From contig NZ_BCQS01000031.1 in NCBI RefSeq assembly GCF_001552195.1, positions 1 to 64,000 of the forward strand: a DNA stretch of 64,000 bases, given 5' to 3'. Below, in pieces: positions 15,828-24,891 of this stretch. Position numbers and translations under genes: made by a program. The stretch is from Actinomadura latina NBRC 106108. GTDB lineage: Bacteria > Actinomycetota > Actinomycetes > Streptosporangiales > Streptosporangiaceae. Within the stretch, counting starts at the first letter, position 1. Each line of letters starts with the position of its first letter. Below the pieces are notes generated by a model. That model did not search any database. It was not told the DNA's origin and was given only the letters and a program-made list of their open reading frames with translations.

Positions 15828-16383
15828 CTGCCAGCTCACTCCCAGCCCATTCCCCGGCCTTGCGGGGGCCCGGCACCGGCGATCGCGGCAGGTCGGGTGC
15901 CCGGCTTTGTGAGATTCTCGCCCGTGAACCCTCAGGCCCTCAAGTCGGCCGCCGTGGGCGGTCGCCGAACGATGCACTCCGTGATCGGCCGCAAAGCATC
16001 GGTAACCGGTTGAGCTGCGGAAAGAGCACGCATACTGATCAGTATCGGAGCGGCCGGGCGGCTGGCGGACGCCGGCCGGACCGGGCATGGAGGAAGAAAG
16101 CACCCCCTGGTGGAAGATTTCGTGATTCTTCGAGGATTCCGCCCGGGGGACGCCCGAACCGGCGCGGCGGGACGCCGGCCGCCGGCGAAACGATCTGGGC
16201 GCTTCGGACTGCGAATATCCGTCACGTACGGCAAGCTGGCCGGGAGAGAGGCCGGGAGAGAGGCCGGGGGCGGGACGGCGCGAGGGGGCGGGTGAGGCAC
16301 CGCGAGGTGCCGCCGGAAGCGGCAGATCACCCATATCGGCAGCCGTCCTGTGGCCAGTGCTCAGCAGAGGGGGAGACAGGCAT
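15828..16383 (+). other. 556-bp intergenic region with promoter, palindrome and short Trp-Trp ORF
   Basis: No standard gene is seen. It contains a possible promoter for the downstream hydrolase (TTGAGC at 16010-16015, TACTGA at 16033-16038, 17-bp spacing) with a perfect 14-bp palindrome over the -10. There is also a 12-codon ORF at 16087-16125 reading MEEESTPWWKIS, GC-rich hairpin sequence around 16155-16195, and a short tandem repeat (GGCCGGGAGAGA, 16238-16265). A long frame at 16110-16295 looks non-coding (Arg/Gly-rich). The long leader is unusual for this genome. Confidence 0.5.
16032..16045. promoter_or_regulatory. Perfect 14-bp palindrome ATACTGATCAGTAT
   Basis: A fully symmetric 14-bp site overlapping the putative -10 box (16033-16038) of the promoter facing the glutamine-amidotransferase-like hydrolase. 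AT-rich symmetry in so GC-rich a genome strongly suggests a protein-binding site. The regulator is unknown. Confidence 0.6.
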
Positions 16384-17133
16384 ATGTCAGAGGCCGTCCG
16401 CGGGGCTCCGGGCCCCGCCGCCGGGGGCGGCGCGCCGCCGCTCATCGGCATCACCACCTACCAGGAGCCCGCCCGCTGGGGGGTGTGGGTGCGCGAGGCC
16501 GCGCTCCTGCCGGTGCCGTACGTGCGCGCGGTGGAGCGCGCCGGCGGCGTCCCGCTGCTGCTGCCGCCGCCCGCGACCCTGCGCGGGCTGGAGGCCCTGG
16601 TCACGCGGCTGGACGGCATCGTCCTCGCCGGCGGCGGCGACCTCGATCCCGGCCTGTACGGCGCCGCCCGGCACTACGAGACCGGGCCGCCGCAGCCGCA
16701 GCGCGACCGGTTCGAGCTGGCGCTGGTCCGCGCGATCGTGGCCGCGGACCTGCCGTTCCTGGCGATCTGCCGGGGCATGCAGGTGCTGAACGTCGCGCGC
16801 GGCGGCGCCCTCATCCAGCATCTGCCGGAGGCCGTCGGGCACAGGGGCCACGCGCCGGAGACGGGCATCGTCGGCTCGCATCCGGTGCAGATCAGCGCGA
16901 CCAGCCTGGTCGGCAAGATCCTGGGCGACGCGGCAGGCGTCCCGACCTACCACCACCAGGCGGTCGGGAGGCTCGGCAAGGGCCTGTCGGCCGTGGCCTG
17001 GGCCGAGGACCAGGTGGTGGAGGCAGTCGAGCTGCAGGGCCACCGCTTCGGCCTCGCCGTCCAGTGGCATCCCGAGGAGGGCGACGACCCGCGCCTGTTC
17101 GAGGCGCTGGTCGCGGAGGCCGCCGGCCGCTGA
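16384..17133 (+). CDS. Gamma-glutamyl-gamma-aminobutyrate hydrolase family protein
   Basis: A 249-residue class I glutamine-amidotransferase-like hydrolase of the PuuD/peptidase C26 type. The oxyanion region AGGGDLDPGLYG, the nucleophile elbow AICRGMQVLNV with Cys, and QWHPEE with His and Glu complete the triad. PuuD cleaves gamma-glutamyl-GABA in putrescine catabolism, but members also act on other gamma-glutamyl amides. No other puu genes are nearby. ATG 16384 is preceded by GAGGGGGAG. An HSL-type esterase follows 72 bp downstream and may be cotranscribed. Confidence 0.85.
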   Translation: MSEAVRGAPGPAAGGGAPPLIGITTYQEPARWGVWVREAALLPVPYVRAVERAGGVPLLLPPPATLRGLEALVTRLDGIVLAGGGDLDPGLYGAARHYETGPPQPQRDRFELALVRAIVAADLPFLAICRGMQVLNVARGGALIQHLPEAVGHRGHAPETGIVGSHPVQISATSLVGKILGDAAGVPTYHHQAVGRLGKGLSAVAWAEDQVVEAVELQGHRFGLAVQWHPEEGDDPRLFEALVAEAAGR

Positions 17134-17205
17134 CCGGGGATTGACGCCCCGGTTCCGGGGAAGCGATCTGGTGGAAACCACCGCATTCCTCCCGGAGGCC
17201 GCCGC

Positions 17206-18180
17206 ATGCCCGTCCACCCGCAGACCGTGAGCTTCCTGGAGCTGCTCGCCGCCTGGACGGCCCCGCCGCCCGGGGAGGCGCCCGAGCCCACGATCGCGGA
17301 GATGCGGGAGCGGATCGGCGCGGCGTTCCCGGCCGTGCGGCGGGAGCTTCCGCGGGTCCGCGACATCGAGGTGCGCGGGCCCGGCGGGCCGGTGCCGGTG
17401 CGGCTGTACCGCCCGGAGCGGCCCGAGCGGGGGCCGCTGCCCGCGGTCGTCTACCTGCACGGCGGAGGCTGGGTGCTCGGCGGCGTCGACAACGTGGACG
17501 CGGCGTGCCGCGACCTCGCCGCGTCCGCCGGGTGCGTCGTCCTGAACGTCGGGTACCGGCTGGCTCCCGAGCACCCGTTCCCCGCGGCCGTGGACGACGC
17601 GTGGGCCGTCGTCGCGTCCGCGGCGCGGGAGCCGGGACGCTACGGCATCGTGCCCGGCGCCCTGGCGGTGGCCGGGGACAGCGCCGGCGGGAACATCGCC
17701 GCCGGCGTCGCGCTGCTGGCCCGGGACCGCGGGGTGGCGCTCGCCCACCAGCTGCTCGTCTACCCGGTGACCGACACGGCGATGGACACCCCGAGCTGGC
17801 GGGAGTACGGCACCGGGTACGGGCTGGACGCGGGCACGCTCGCCCGGTTCATGGAGCTGTACCGGGGCGGCGCCGACCCGTCCGACTTCCGGCTGGCCCC
17901 GCTGCGCGCCCCCCGCCTCGCGGGCGCCGCGCCCGCCACCGTCATCACCGCCGAGTGCGACATCCTGCGCGACGAGGCCGAGGCGTACGCCCGCCGGCTC
18001 GCCGCGGCCGGGGTGCCGGTCGAGCTGCGCCGCTACGACGGCGTCGTGCACTCCTTCTTCCTGCTGCCCGAGATCTTCGACGCCGGCGCCGAGGCGATGG
18101 AGTTCGCCGCGCGGCGGCTGCGCGCGGCGTTCGGCCGTCAGCCGAAGCGCTCGGCGAGGGCGCCGAGGCCCGTCGCGTAG
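17206..18180 (+). CDS. HSL-family alpha/beta hydrolase (esterase)
   Basis: A 324-residue esterase/lipase of the hormone-sensitive-lipase family. The oxyanion motif is YLHGGGWVLGG, the nucleophile GDSAGG, the acid in AECDILRDEAE and the His in VVHSFF. GGAGG lies 8 nt upstream of the ATG. It should hydrolyse short-chain esters in the cytosol; no signal peptide is seen. The end overlaps the convergent SRPBCC gene by 43 bp, leaving a basic tail beyond the usual family end. Confidence 0.88.
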   Translation: MPVHPQTVSFLELLAAWTAPPPGEAPEPTIAEMRERIGAAFPAVRRELPRVRDIEVRGPGGPVPVRLYRPERPERGPLPAVVYLHGGGWVLGGVDNVDAACRDLAASAGCVVLNVGYRLAPEHPFPAAVDDAWAVVASAAREPGRYGIVPGALAVAGDSAGGNIAAGVALLARDRGVALAHQLLVYPVTDTAMDTPSWREYGTGYGLDAGTLARFMELYRGGADPSDFRLAPLRAPRLAGAAPATVITAECDILRDEAEAYARRLAAAGVPVELRRYDGVVHSFFLLPEIFDAGAEAMEFAARRLRAAFGRQPKRSARAPRPVA

Positions 18181-18572
18181 ATGCCCCGCGCGAGGGTCTT
18201 GGTCATCGCCTCCTCGTCGCCGGCGTCCGCGGAGAACTCGCCCCACCACTCGACGAACGCCTGGCCGGTCGCGGTGACCGGCGAGACGCGCAGGTGGCCG
18301 CGGGCGCCGCGCAGCGGCAGCGGGCACTCCATGATCTCGTAGGAGTAGCCGCGGCCGGCGTCGTCCAGCCCGGTGAGGCGCTCGCGGAACACCGAGTCGC
18401 CGGGGCCGATCAGCCGGCGGACGCAGCCGACGCGGTCGCCGGGGCCGCCGTCCTCGATCACGCCGGTCTCCACGCCCGGCATCCACTCGGCGAGGTTCCC
18501 GAAGTCCCGCAGGTAGGACCACACCTCGTCGGCGGTTGCGTCGAGCACGGCGCTGGCGTACGACCGGGGCAT
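18138..18572 (-). CDS. SRPBCC-fold (polyketide cyclase/START-like) protein
   Basis: A 144-residue ligand-binding helix-grip protein. The typical features are an N-terminal ATADEVWSYLRDFGNLAEWMP, a central VGCVRRLI strand and a C-terminal helix (DEEAMTKTLARGIYATGL). Such proteins bind hydrophobic ligands; actinobacterial MxaD/PYR-like members are rarely characterised. A GAGGAG SD supports ATG 18572 over upstream starts. It overlaps the convergent esterase by 43 bp. Confidence 0.8.
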   Translation of the reverse strand: MPRSYASAVLDATADEVWSYLRDFGNLAEWMPGVETGVIEDGGPGDRVGCVRRLIGPGDSVFRERLTGLDDAGRGYSYEIMECPLPLRGARGHLRVSPVTATGQAFVEWWGEFSADAGDEEAMTKTLARGIYATGLGALAERFG

Positions 18573-18728
18573 GGGCACTCCTCGCTGCGGGGCGGAAACC
18601 CTCATGCTGGCGTGCGCGGTGTGACCCGGGCAACAGGTCGACCGTCTCGAATGCAATTCGGGATGATCGGGTGGGCTGCGCGCCGCGCACGACCCGGGCA
18701 CGGCGGTCCGCATCCCCGTGAGCGAGGG

Positions 18729-19910
18729 CTAGTACGACCTGGGCAGCCCCAGCTCGTGCTGCGCGATGTGGGCGAGGACGAGTTCCTCCGCGACCGGGAT
18801 GTTCTTGGCGATGCGGGCGTCGCGGAACATCCGGGCGATCGGGTACTCCATCGAGTACGCCATGCCGCCGTAGGTCTGGAAGGCGCGGTCGGCCGCCTGC
18901 CAGGCCGCGTCCGCCGCGGTGAGCTTGGCGATGTTGGCCTCCGAGCCGCACGGGCGGCCCCGGTCCCACAGCCAGGCGGCCTTGTAGGCCATCAGCCGGG
19001 CCAGTTCCAGCTGCGCCTTGGCCTTGGCGAGCGGGAAGGCGATGGCCTGGTTCGACCCGATCGGCTTGCCGAACGGCGCCCGCTCGCCGGCGTACTCGCA
19101 GGCGAGCTTCAGCACGAGCCCGCCCGAGCCCACGCCGCCCGCCGCGGCCAGGATCCGCTCGGGGTTGAGGATGTCCCACAGGACGAGGAACCCCTGGTCG
19201 GCCTCGCCGAGGACCCGGTCCGCCGGGACGCGCACCTCGTCCAGGAACACCATGCTGGACGCGACGGTGTTGGTGCCCAGCTTCGGGATCGGCTGGTACG
19301 TGAGCGTGCCCTCGGCGACGGCCTGCCCGACGTCCACCAGCAGGACGGTGAAGCCGGACGTGCGGGGCCGCGCCTCGGACGCCGGGATCGTCCGGGTGAC
19401 CAGCACGAGGAAGTCGGCGCGCTCGACGCCGGAGATCCAGATCTTCTGCCCGCTGACCAGGAAGTGGTCGCCGTCGCGGCGCGCCTGGGTGGAGATGTTG
19501 ATGGCGTTGCTGCCCGCGTCCGGCTCGGTGATCGCGAAGCAGGTCTCGACCTCCCCGGACGCGATCTTCGGCAGGAACTCGCGCTTCTGCTCCGCGGTCC
19601 CGTGCCGGTCGATCGTGAGCCCGCCGAACGCGGGCGTCAGCAGGTACATGAACGACGCGGCGCCGCCCGCGCCGCCCTCGGCCAGCGCCTCCAGGGCCAC
19701 CGCCAGCTCCAGCAGCCCCTGGCCGCCGCCGCCGTACTCCTCCGGGACCGCCAGCGCGTGCCAGCCGCCGGCGACCAGCTCCCGCCAGACCTCCTCGGGC
19801 CAGCGCTTCTCCGCGTCGCACCGGCCCCAGTACTCCTGGTCGTACTTCCCGGCGATCGCCAGCACGCCCTCGCGCACCGCCGCCGCGCTCTCCGGCAGGT
19901 CGAAGTCCAC
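18729..19910 (-). CDS. Acyl-CoA dehydrogenase
   Basis: A 393-residue acyl-CoA dehydrogenase with the FAD motifs CFAITEPDAGSNA and GQKIWISGVERAD. The C-terminal domain ends FRDARIAKNIPVAEELVLAH, with no YEGTSE block. This variant occurs in a sub-branch whose catalytic base is placed elsewhere. GTG 19910 is chosen because GAGGGAGG stands directly upstream; it starts at VDFDLPES. The gene is divergent from an aldehyde dehydrogenase across 146 bp. Substrate undefined. Confidence 0.9.
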   Translation of the reverse strand: MDFDLPESAAAVREGVLAIAGKYDQEYWGRCDAEKRWPEEVWRELVAGGWHALAVPEEYGGGGQGLLELAVALEALAEGGAGGAASFMYLLTPAFGGLTIDRHGTAEQKREFLPKIASGEVETCFAITEPDAGSNAINISTQARRDGDHFLVSGQKIWISGVERADFLVLVTRTIPASEARPRTSGFTVLLVDVGQAVAEGTLTYQPIPKLGTNTVASSMVFLDEVRVPADRVLGEADQGFLVLWDILNPERILAAAGGVGSGGLVLKLACEYAGERAPFGKPIGSNQAIAFPLAKAKAQLELARLMAYKAAWLWDRGRPCGSEANIAKLTAADAAWQAADRAFQTYGGMAYSMEYPIARMFRDARIAKNIPVAEELVLAHIAQHELGLPRSY

Positions 19911-20056
19911 CGCGCCTCCCTCAATTCGCGTGCGCACCACGGTAGCCGACTTCAGTAAGTGGTCACTGACGCGGGGGCGCCGTCATTGAAGACCGCCTCA
20001 CCGGGTAGGCGATCCGACGGACCCCGACACTGACGGCGACACGGGAGGGGGAGGCC

Positions 20057-21490
20057 ATGCGGCCCCGGGACAGGTGGATGCTGGCCGGCGGACGGTGGAG
20101 CCAGGGCACCGGGGAGGACGTGTTCTCGGTGGACGATCCGGCGACCGGCGAGCCGCTGGGGGTGGTGGCGGTGTCCACGCGGGCGGACGTGGACGCGGCG
20201 GTGGCGGCGGCGTGCGACGCGGCGCCGGGCTGGGCGGCCACGCCGGCCGCCGGCCGGGGCGCGGCCCTGCACGCCGCCGCGCGGGCGGTCGAGGAGCGCA
20301 TGGACGAGCTGGCCGCGCTGGTGACCGCCGAGATGGGCAAGCCTTCCGGCGACGCCCTCGGCGGCGTCGAGGCCGGGATCGGGACGCTGCGCCAGTACGC
20401 CGAGCTGGGCCCCCTGCACGGGGGCCGCAGCCTGCAGGGCGGCTGGGACGCCGCCGACTTCATGGTCCGCGAGCCGCGCGGCGTCGTCGCCGTGATCACG
20501 CCGTGGAACGACCCGGTCGCGATCGCCTGCGGGCTCATCGGCGCCGCCCTGGCCACCGGCAACACCGTCGTGCACAAGCCGTCCGAGCGGACCCCGCACA
20601 CCGGCGCGCTGCTCGCCGAGCTGCTCGCGGGGTGCCTGCCCGACGGCGTCCTCAACATGGTCAGCGGCGGCGGCGAGACGGGCGAGGCCCTCGCCGGCAA
20701 CCCGGACGCCGACGTCGTCGCGCACGTCGGCTCCACGGCGGCGGGGCGGCGCATCGCCGAACTGGCCCTGCGCACGGGTGCGAAGACCCTGCTGGAGAAC
20801 GGCGGCTCCGACCCGCTGGTCGTCGACGCCGGCGTCGACCCGGTCTGGGCCGCCGGGCAGGCCGCCCTCGGCTGCTTCGCCAACGCCGGGCAGATCTGCA
20901 CGTCCGTCGAGCGCGTCTACGTCCACGAGGCCGTGTCCGAGCCGTTCCTGGACGCGCTCGCCGATCGCGCCCGGAACCTGCGGATGGGGCCGGGCGCCGA
21001 CGTGTCCACCGAGCTCGGCCCGCTCGTCGACGAGCGCCACCGTACCCACGTCCACCAGCAGGTCGAGAAGGCGATCGCGGACGGCGCGCGCCCCCTGGCG
21101 GGCGCGCAGATCCCCGGCGGCCCTGGCTCGTTCTACCCGGCGACCGTCCTCGCCGGCTGCACCGACCACATGCCGATCATGGCGGAGGAGGTCTTCGGGC
21201 CGGTCGCGCCCGTCCGCACCGCGCCGTCGTTCGACCAGGCCCTGGACGCGGCGCGCCGCTCCCGCTACGGCCTCGCCGCGACCGTCCTCACCCGCGACAT
21301 GGCCCACGCGCAGGCGGCCTGGCGCACCCTGAACACCGGCACCGTGAAGATCAACGCCGTGTTCGGCGGCGCCCCGGGAGGCGCCGCCACCCCGCGCCGC
21401 GCCAGCGGCCACGGCTTCGGCTACGGCCCCGAGCTCCTGGACGAGATGACGACGGTGAAGGCCGTCCACGTCCAGACCGCCGTCCCCTGA
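20057..21490 (+). CDS. Aldehyde dehydrogenase family protein
   Basis: A 477-residue NAD(P)-dependent aldehyde dehydrogenase. The substrate-channel motif is ITPWNDPVA, the catalytic Glu is in TLLENGG (Glu247, in place of the common LELGG) and the nucleophile is Cys281 in NAGQICTS. EEVFGPVAPV near the C-terminus is also conserved. GGGAGGGGGAGG directly precedes the ATG. It might oxidise a semialdehyde or aromatic aldehyde; the neighbouring acyl-CoA dehydrogenase and TetR gene hint at a small catabolic unit. Confidence 0.9.
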   Translation: MRPRDRWMLAGGRWSQGTGEDVFSVDDPATGEPLGVVAVSTRADVDAAVAAACDAAPGWAATPAAGRGAALHAAARAVEERMDELAALVTAEMGKPSGDALGGVEAGIGTLRQYAELGPLHGGRSLQGGWDAADFMVREPRGVVAVITPWNDPVAIACGLIGAALATGNTVVHKPSERTPHTGALLAELLAGCLPDGVLNMVSGGGETGEALAGNPDADVVAHVGSTAAGRRIAELALRTGAKTLLENGGSDPLVVDAGVDPVWAAGQAALGCFANAGQICTSVERVYVHEAVSEPFLDALADRARNLRMGPGADVSTELGPLVDERHRTHVHQQVEKAIADGARPLAGAQIPGGPGSFYPATVLAGCTDHMPIMAEEVFGPVAPVRTAPSFDQALDAARRSRYGLAATVLTRDMAHAQAAWRTLNTGTVKINAVFGGAPGGAATPRRASGHGFGYGPELLDEMTTVKAVHVQTAVP

Positions 21491-21545
21491 TGGAGGGAAG
21501 CGGCCGCGACGCCGGAAAGCCGGTGCCGGACCCGTCGCTCGCGGT

Positions 21546-22139
21546 TCACCCGGCGTCCGGGCCGGCGGTCCGCGCCGGGACCGACAGGTAGCGGGTCACC
21601 AGGCGGGCCACGAAGTGCGCGAACGCCTCCGGCGGGCCGGAGGGCAGCATGATGTGGCTCATCGTCAGCCGGACCGCGGCGTCGGCGACCTCGGTGAGCG
21701 CGTCGCGGTCGAGGTGCGGCCACTGCCGCAGCGCGTGCTCGGCGATGCGGGCGCTGGCGGTGAACAGCACCGGCTCGGCCTGCGTGGTGAGCAGCGGCAG
21801 CATCTCGTCGCCGCCCGCGCCGGTGAGCACCGCCTTCTTCAGCTGGTCGTCCGCCGACGTCTGCAGCGTGTACGTCACCGCGGCGACCACGGCGGAGTAC
21901 ACGTCGTCGTGCGCCGACAGGACCGCGTCGATGCCGTCGAGGTAGCGCTCGTTGTCGCGGACGACGACCGCCTGCGCCAGGCCCCACTTGTCGCCGAACT
22001 CGTTGTAGACGGTCTGCCGGCTCACCCCGGCGGCCTCCGCGACGTCCCGCATGCGGACGGCGCGGTAGCCGCGCTCCACGAGCAGGTCGGCGGCGGCGTC
22101 CAGCAGTGACTCGCGCACGGGACGTCCGGCGGTGCCCAT
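21546..22139 (-). CDS. TetR-family transcriptional regulator
   Basis: A 197-residue repressor with an N-terminal TetR HTH (residues about 8-55: LLDAAADLLVERGYRAV and the recognition helix VSRQTVYNEFGDKWGL) and a C-terminal helical ligand domain. It faces the convergent aldehyde dehydrogenase, 55 bp away, and may control it or the divergent dehydrogenase upstream of that. Ligand unknown. Confidence 0.9.
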   Translation of the reverse strand: MGTAGRPVRESLLDAAADLLVERGYRAVRMRDVAEAAGVSRQTVYNEFGDKWGLAQAVVVRDNERYLDGIDAVLSAHDDVYSAVVAAVTYTLQTSADDQLKKAVLTGAGGDEMLPLLTTQAEPVLFTASARIAEHALRQWPHLDRDALTEVADAAVRLTMSHIMLPSGPPEAFAHFVARLVTRYLSVPARTAGPDAG

Positions 22140-22201
22140 GTGTCGTCGTTCCTCCGGGTGCTGGTCGGGCCTCCATTATCGCCCGTGCCCCGCCGGTACG
22201 G

Positions 22202-23413
22202 CTATCGCGCCGCCGGGCCGCCGCCGCTGTCGAGCAGGTGGGCGAGCGGGAGGGTGGCCGCGCCGACCGCGACCGCCTCCGGGCCGAGGTGGCAGAGTTC
22301 GATCGTGGTCTGCGCGAACGGCTGGCGCAGCGCGTACGCGGCGGTCGCCGCGACGATCCGGTCCAGCATCCGGCCGCCGATCAGCAGCCCCGCCCACCCG
22401 CCGATGATGATCTTCTCGGGGCTGAACAGGTTGACCAGGTCGGCGATGCCCGCGCCCAGGTACTCGGCGGTCTCGTCCCGCAGGTCCGCCGCCGCGCCGG
22501 ACGGGTCGGCGAGCAGCCCGGCGAGGGCCGCCTCCTCGTCCGTCCCGGCCGGGCCGCCCGCCGCCCGGTACCGCTCCAGCAGCGCGGTCGCGCCGACGTA
22601 GGACTCCAGGCAGCCGCGCGACCCGCAGCGGCACCGCGCGCCGCCGACCCGCACCGTCGTGTGCCCCCACTCGCCGGCGCTGCCGGCCGCGCCCCGGTAC
22701 GGCGAGCCGTCGATCATCACGGCGGCGCCGACGCCGGAGCCGATGAGGGCGACGACGGCGTTGCGGTTCCCGCGCCCCGCGCCGAACCACATCTCGGCCT
22801 GCCCGAGCGAGGTGGCGCCGTTGTCGACGAACAGCGGCAGCCCGGTGCCCGCGCGCAGCATCCGCTCCAGCGGCACGGCATCCCAGCCGACGGTCTGGCA
22901 GTGCACCACCGCCTCCGGGCCGTGCTCGGTCACGCTGTGCTCGACGACGCCGGGGACGCCCACGCCGACGCCGATGATGGACGCCGGGTCGACCGATGCG
23001 CCCTCGATGACGGCGGGCAGCCCGGCCAGGATGTACCGGACGACGGCGTGCTCGTCGTGGCCGCCGTCCCCGAGCGGGAAGTCGGCCTTGGCGAGCTGGG
23101 TCAACTCCAGGTCGAACAGCTCGACCATCACCCGCGTCTCGCCGACGTCCACCCCGATGAGGTGGCCGTAACCGGCCGCCGTCTTCAGCAGCACCCGCGG
23201 GCGGCCCCCGTCGGAGTCGACGCTGCCCGCCTCCACGACGAGCCCCGCCTCGATCAGCTCGGTGACCACGTTGCTGACCGACGCGGGGCTGAGGCCGGTC
23301 TCCCTGGCCAGGTCCTGGCGGCTGAGCGGCCCGTCGAAGTACAGCCGCCGCAGCAGCACCGACCGGTTGGTGCGGCGCAGGTCGCGCACGGTCCTCCGGC
23401 GCCGTTCCGGCAT
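22202..23413 (-). CDS. ROK-family repressor of the sugar uptake operon
   Basis: A 403-residue ROK regulator. The N-terminal winged HTH (about 10-75; LSRQDLARETGLSPASVSNV) is followed by the ROK kinase-like domain, with an ATP-site-like GVDVGETRV and the zinc motif CRCGSRGCLES. ROK repressors bind DNA until a sugar or sugar phosphate is bound. It is divergent from a sugar-binding lipoprotein gene, and the 157-bp gap holds a promoter and a 23-bp near-palindrome, so local regulation is very likely. ATG 23413 follows AGAAGGGGG. Confidence 0.9.
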   Translation of the reverse strand: MPERRRRTVRDLRRTNRSVLLRRLYFDGPLSRQDLARETGLSPASVSNVVTELIEAGLVVEAGSVDSDGGRPRVLLKTAAGYGHLIGVDVGETRVMVELFDLELTQLAKADFPLGDGGHDEHAVVRYILAGLPAVIEGASVDPASIIGVGVGVPGVVEHSVTEHGPEAVVHCQTVGWDAVPLERMLRAGTGLPLFVDNGATSLGQAEMWFGAGRGNRNAVVALIGSGVGAAVMIDGSPYRGAAGSAGEWGHTTVRVGGARCRCGSRGCLESYVGATALLERYRAAGGPAGTDEEAALAGLLADPSGAAADLRDETAEYLGAGIADLVNLFSPEKIIIGGWAGLLIGGRMLDRIVAATAAYALRQPFAQTTIELCHLGPEAVAVGAATLPLAHLLDSGGGPAAR

Positions 23414-23469
23414 CGGGCCCCCTTCTCCCGCGGCCGCCGCGCGGCCGCGTCCCCCGCGGTTCTCAGGTC

Positions 23470-23515
23470 TTGACCCGGCCATTATGTCACTGCTTAGATC
23501 ACGTCGTGAAATAAG
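23470..23515 (+). promoter_or_regulatory. Promoter and ROK operator of the sugar ABC operon
   Basis: TTGACC (23470-23475) and TTAGAT (23494-23499) with 18-bp spacing form a good sigma-70-type promoter. Bases 23493-23515 form a near-perfect dyad centred on 23504: outer arms CTTA/TAAG and inner arms TCACG/CGTGA, with only two mismatched pairs. The dyad covers the -10 box, the expected place for repression by the adjacent ROK protein. Confidence 0.75.
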
Positions 23516-23570
23516 GTGTGATCAAACTCGTGGAGTGACCCCCGTCACTCAGGACCGGAAGGCCGAGCCG

Positions 23571-24887
23571 ATGCGCCAAACCACGTTCGCAGGACGGGCC
23601 GCGGCCGTCCTCACGGCAGGACTGCTGGTGACCACCGCGGCGGCGTGCGGCGGCGGCACCGCGTCCGGCGGCGGGGACGGCGACCCGAAGACGCTGACCT
23701 ACTGGGCCAGCAACCAGGGCACCGACATCGCCGCCGACAAGAAGGTGCTGAAGCCGGAGCTGGCCAAGTTCGAGCAGCAGACCGGCATCAAGGTCGAGCT
23801 GGAGGTCGTCCCCTGGACCGACCTGCTCAACCGGATCCTCGCAGCCACCACCTCCGGCCAGGGACCGGACGTCCTCAACATCGGCAACACCTGGTCGGCG
23901 TCGCTGCAGGCGACCGGCGGGCTGCTGCCGTTCGACGACGCCGCCATGGCCGAGGTCGGCGGCGCCGGCCGGTTCGTGCCCGCCGCGCTCGCCTCCGCCG
24001 GAGCGAAGGGCAGGCCCCCGGCCGCGGTGCCGCTCTACTCCCTCGCCTACGGCCTCTACTACAACAAGAAGATGTTCGCGGACGCGAACCTGGAGCCGCC
24101 CAAGACCTGGCAGAAGATGATCGACGCCGGGCGCAGGCTCACCAAGGACGGCAAGCACGGCATCGCCGTCGAGGGCGCCAGCATCCCCGAGAACGTCCAC
24201 GCGGCGTTCAACCTCGGCCAGATGTACGGGGCCGACTTCTTCACCGCCGACGGCAAGCCCCAGTTCGCCACCCCGCAGGCGGTGAAGGCGGTCAAGTCCT
24301 ACGTCGACCTCATCGCCGCGGAGAAGATCGCCGCACCCGGCAACGCCGAGTACTCGGCGAACCAGTCGCTGAACGACTTCGCCACCGGCAAGGCCGCGAT
24401 GCTGATGTGGCAGGCGACCACCAGCGGCCTGACCAACCTCGGCATGAAGCCGGGCGACTGGGGCGTCGTCCCGCTGCCGAAGCCGTCCCCGGCGCCGCCC
24501 GGCGGGCGCGACGTCACCTCGATGGTCGCCGGGATCAACATCGCGGTCTTCAAGAACTCGGGCAACCGCGCCGGCGCGCTGAAGTTCGTGAAGTTCATGA
24601 CCGGCGACGCGGAGCAGAAGATCCTCAACAAGGCGTACGGGTCGCTGCCGGCCGTCACCGCCGCGCAGAACGACCCGGCGTTCGACACCGCCGACCTCAA
24701 GGTCTTCAAGAGCATCCTCGCCACCAGCGCGGCGCCGCTGCCGCAGGTCCCGGAGGAGAGCCAGTTCGAGACGGCCGTCGGCACCGCGATGAAGGAGCTG
24801 TTCGCCGACGCCGCCGCGGGCAAGCCGATCACGGAGGAGAAGGTCGGGGAGAAGCTCGCCGCCGCCCAGGAACAGATGGGCAAGTAG
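23571..24887 (+). CDS. Sugar ABC transporter substrate-binding lipoprotein
   Basis: A 438-residue extracellular solute-binding protein of the family 1 (MalE-like) type. It has a lipoprotein signal peptide with basic start, hydrophobic core and a lipobox ending at Cys26 (TTAAAC). The mature start is Gly/Ser-rich (GGGTASGGG), followed by TLTYWASNQGTD and periplasmic-binding-fold features. It is the first gene of the ROK-controlled operon, followed 4 bp later by permease genes and a beta-glucosidase, so the substrate is probably a beta-glucoside or other oligosaccharide. ATG 23571 starts a typical signal peptide. Confidence 0.9.
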   Translation: MRQTTFAGRAAAVLTAGLLVTTAAACGGGTASGGGDGDPKTLTYWASNQGTDIAADKKVLKPELAKFEQQTGIKVELEVVPWTDLLNRILAATTSGQGPDVLNIGNTWSASLQATGGLLPFDDAAMAEVGGAGRFVPAALASAGAKGRPPAAVPLYSLAYGLYYNKKMFADANLEPPKTWQKMIDAGRRLTKDGKHGIAVEGASIPENVHAAFNLGQMYGADFFTADGKPQFATPQAVKAVKSYVDLIAAEKIAAPGNAEYSANQSLNDFATGKAAMLMWQATTSGLTNLGMKPGDWGVVPLPKPSPAPPGGRDVTSMVAGINIAVFKNSGNRAGALKFVKFMTGDAEQKILNKAYGSLPAVTAAQNDPAFDTADLKVFKSILATSAAPLPQVPEESQFETAVGTAMKELFADAAAGKPITEEKVGEKLAAAQEQMGK

Positions 24888-24891
24888 GCGG

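Noticed and set aside
16087..16125. MEEESTPWWKIS as a RiPP precursor peptide
   Set aside because: No modifying enzyme, transporter or leader/core pattern is nearby. It is kept only as a possible leader ORF.
16110..16295. A 61-codon plus-strand frame starting GTG
   Set aside because: The tail is Arg/Gly-rich and built on a short tandem repeat; the SD spacing is too long and no family resemblance is seen.
23493..23515. The dyad as an intrinsic terminator of the ROK gene
   Set aside because: The ROK gene is transcribed away from it and the dyad overlaps a good -10 box, so an operator is more likely.
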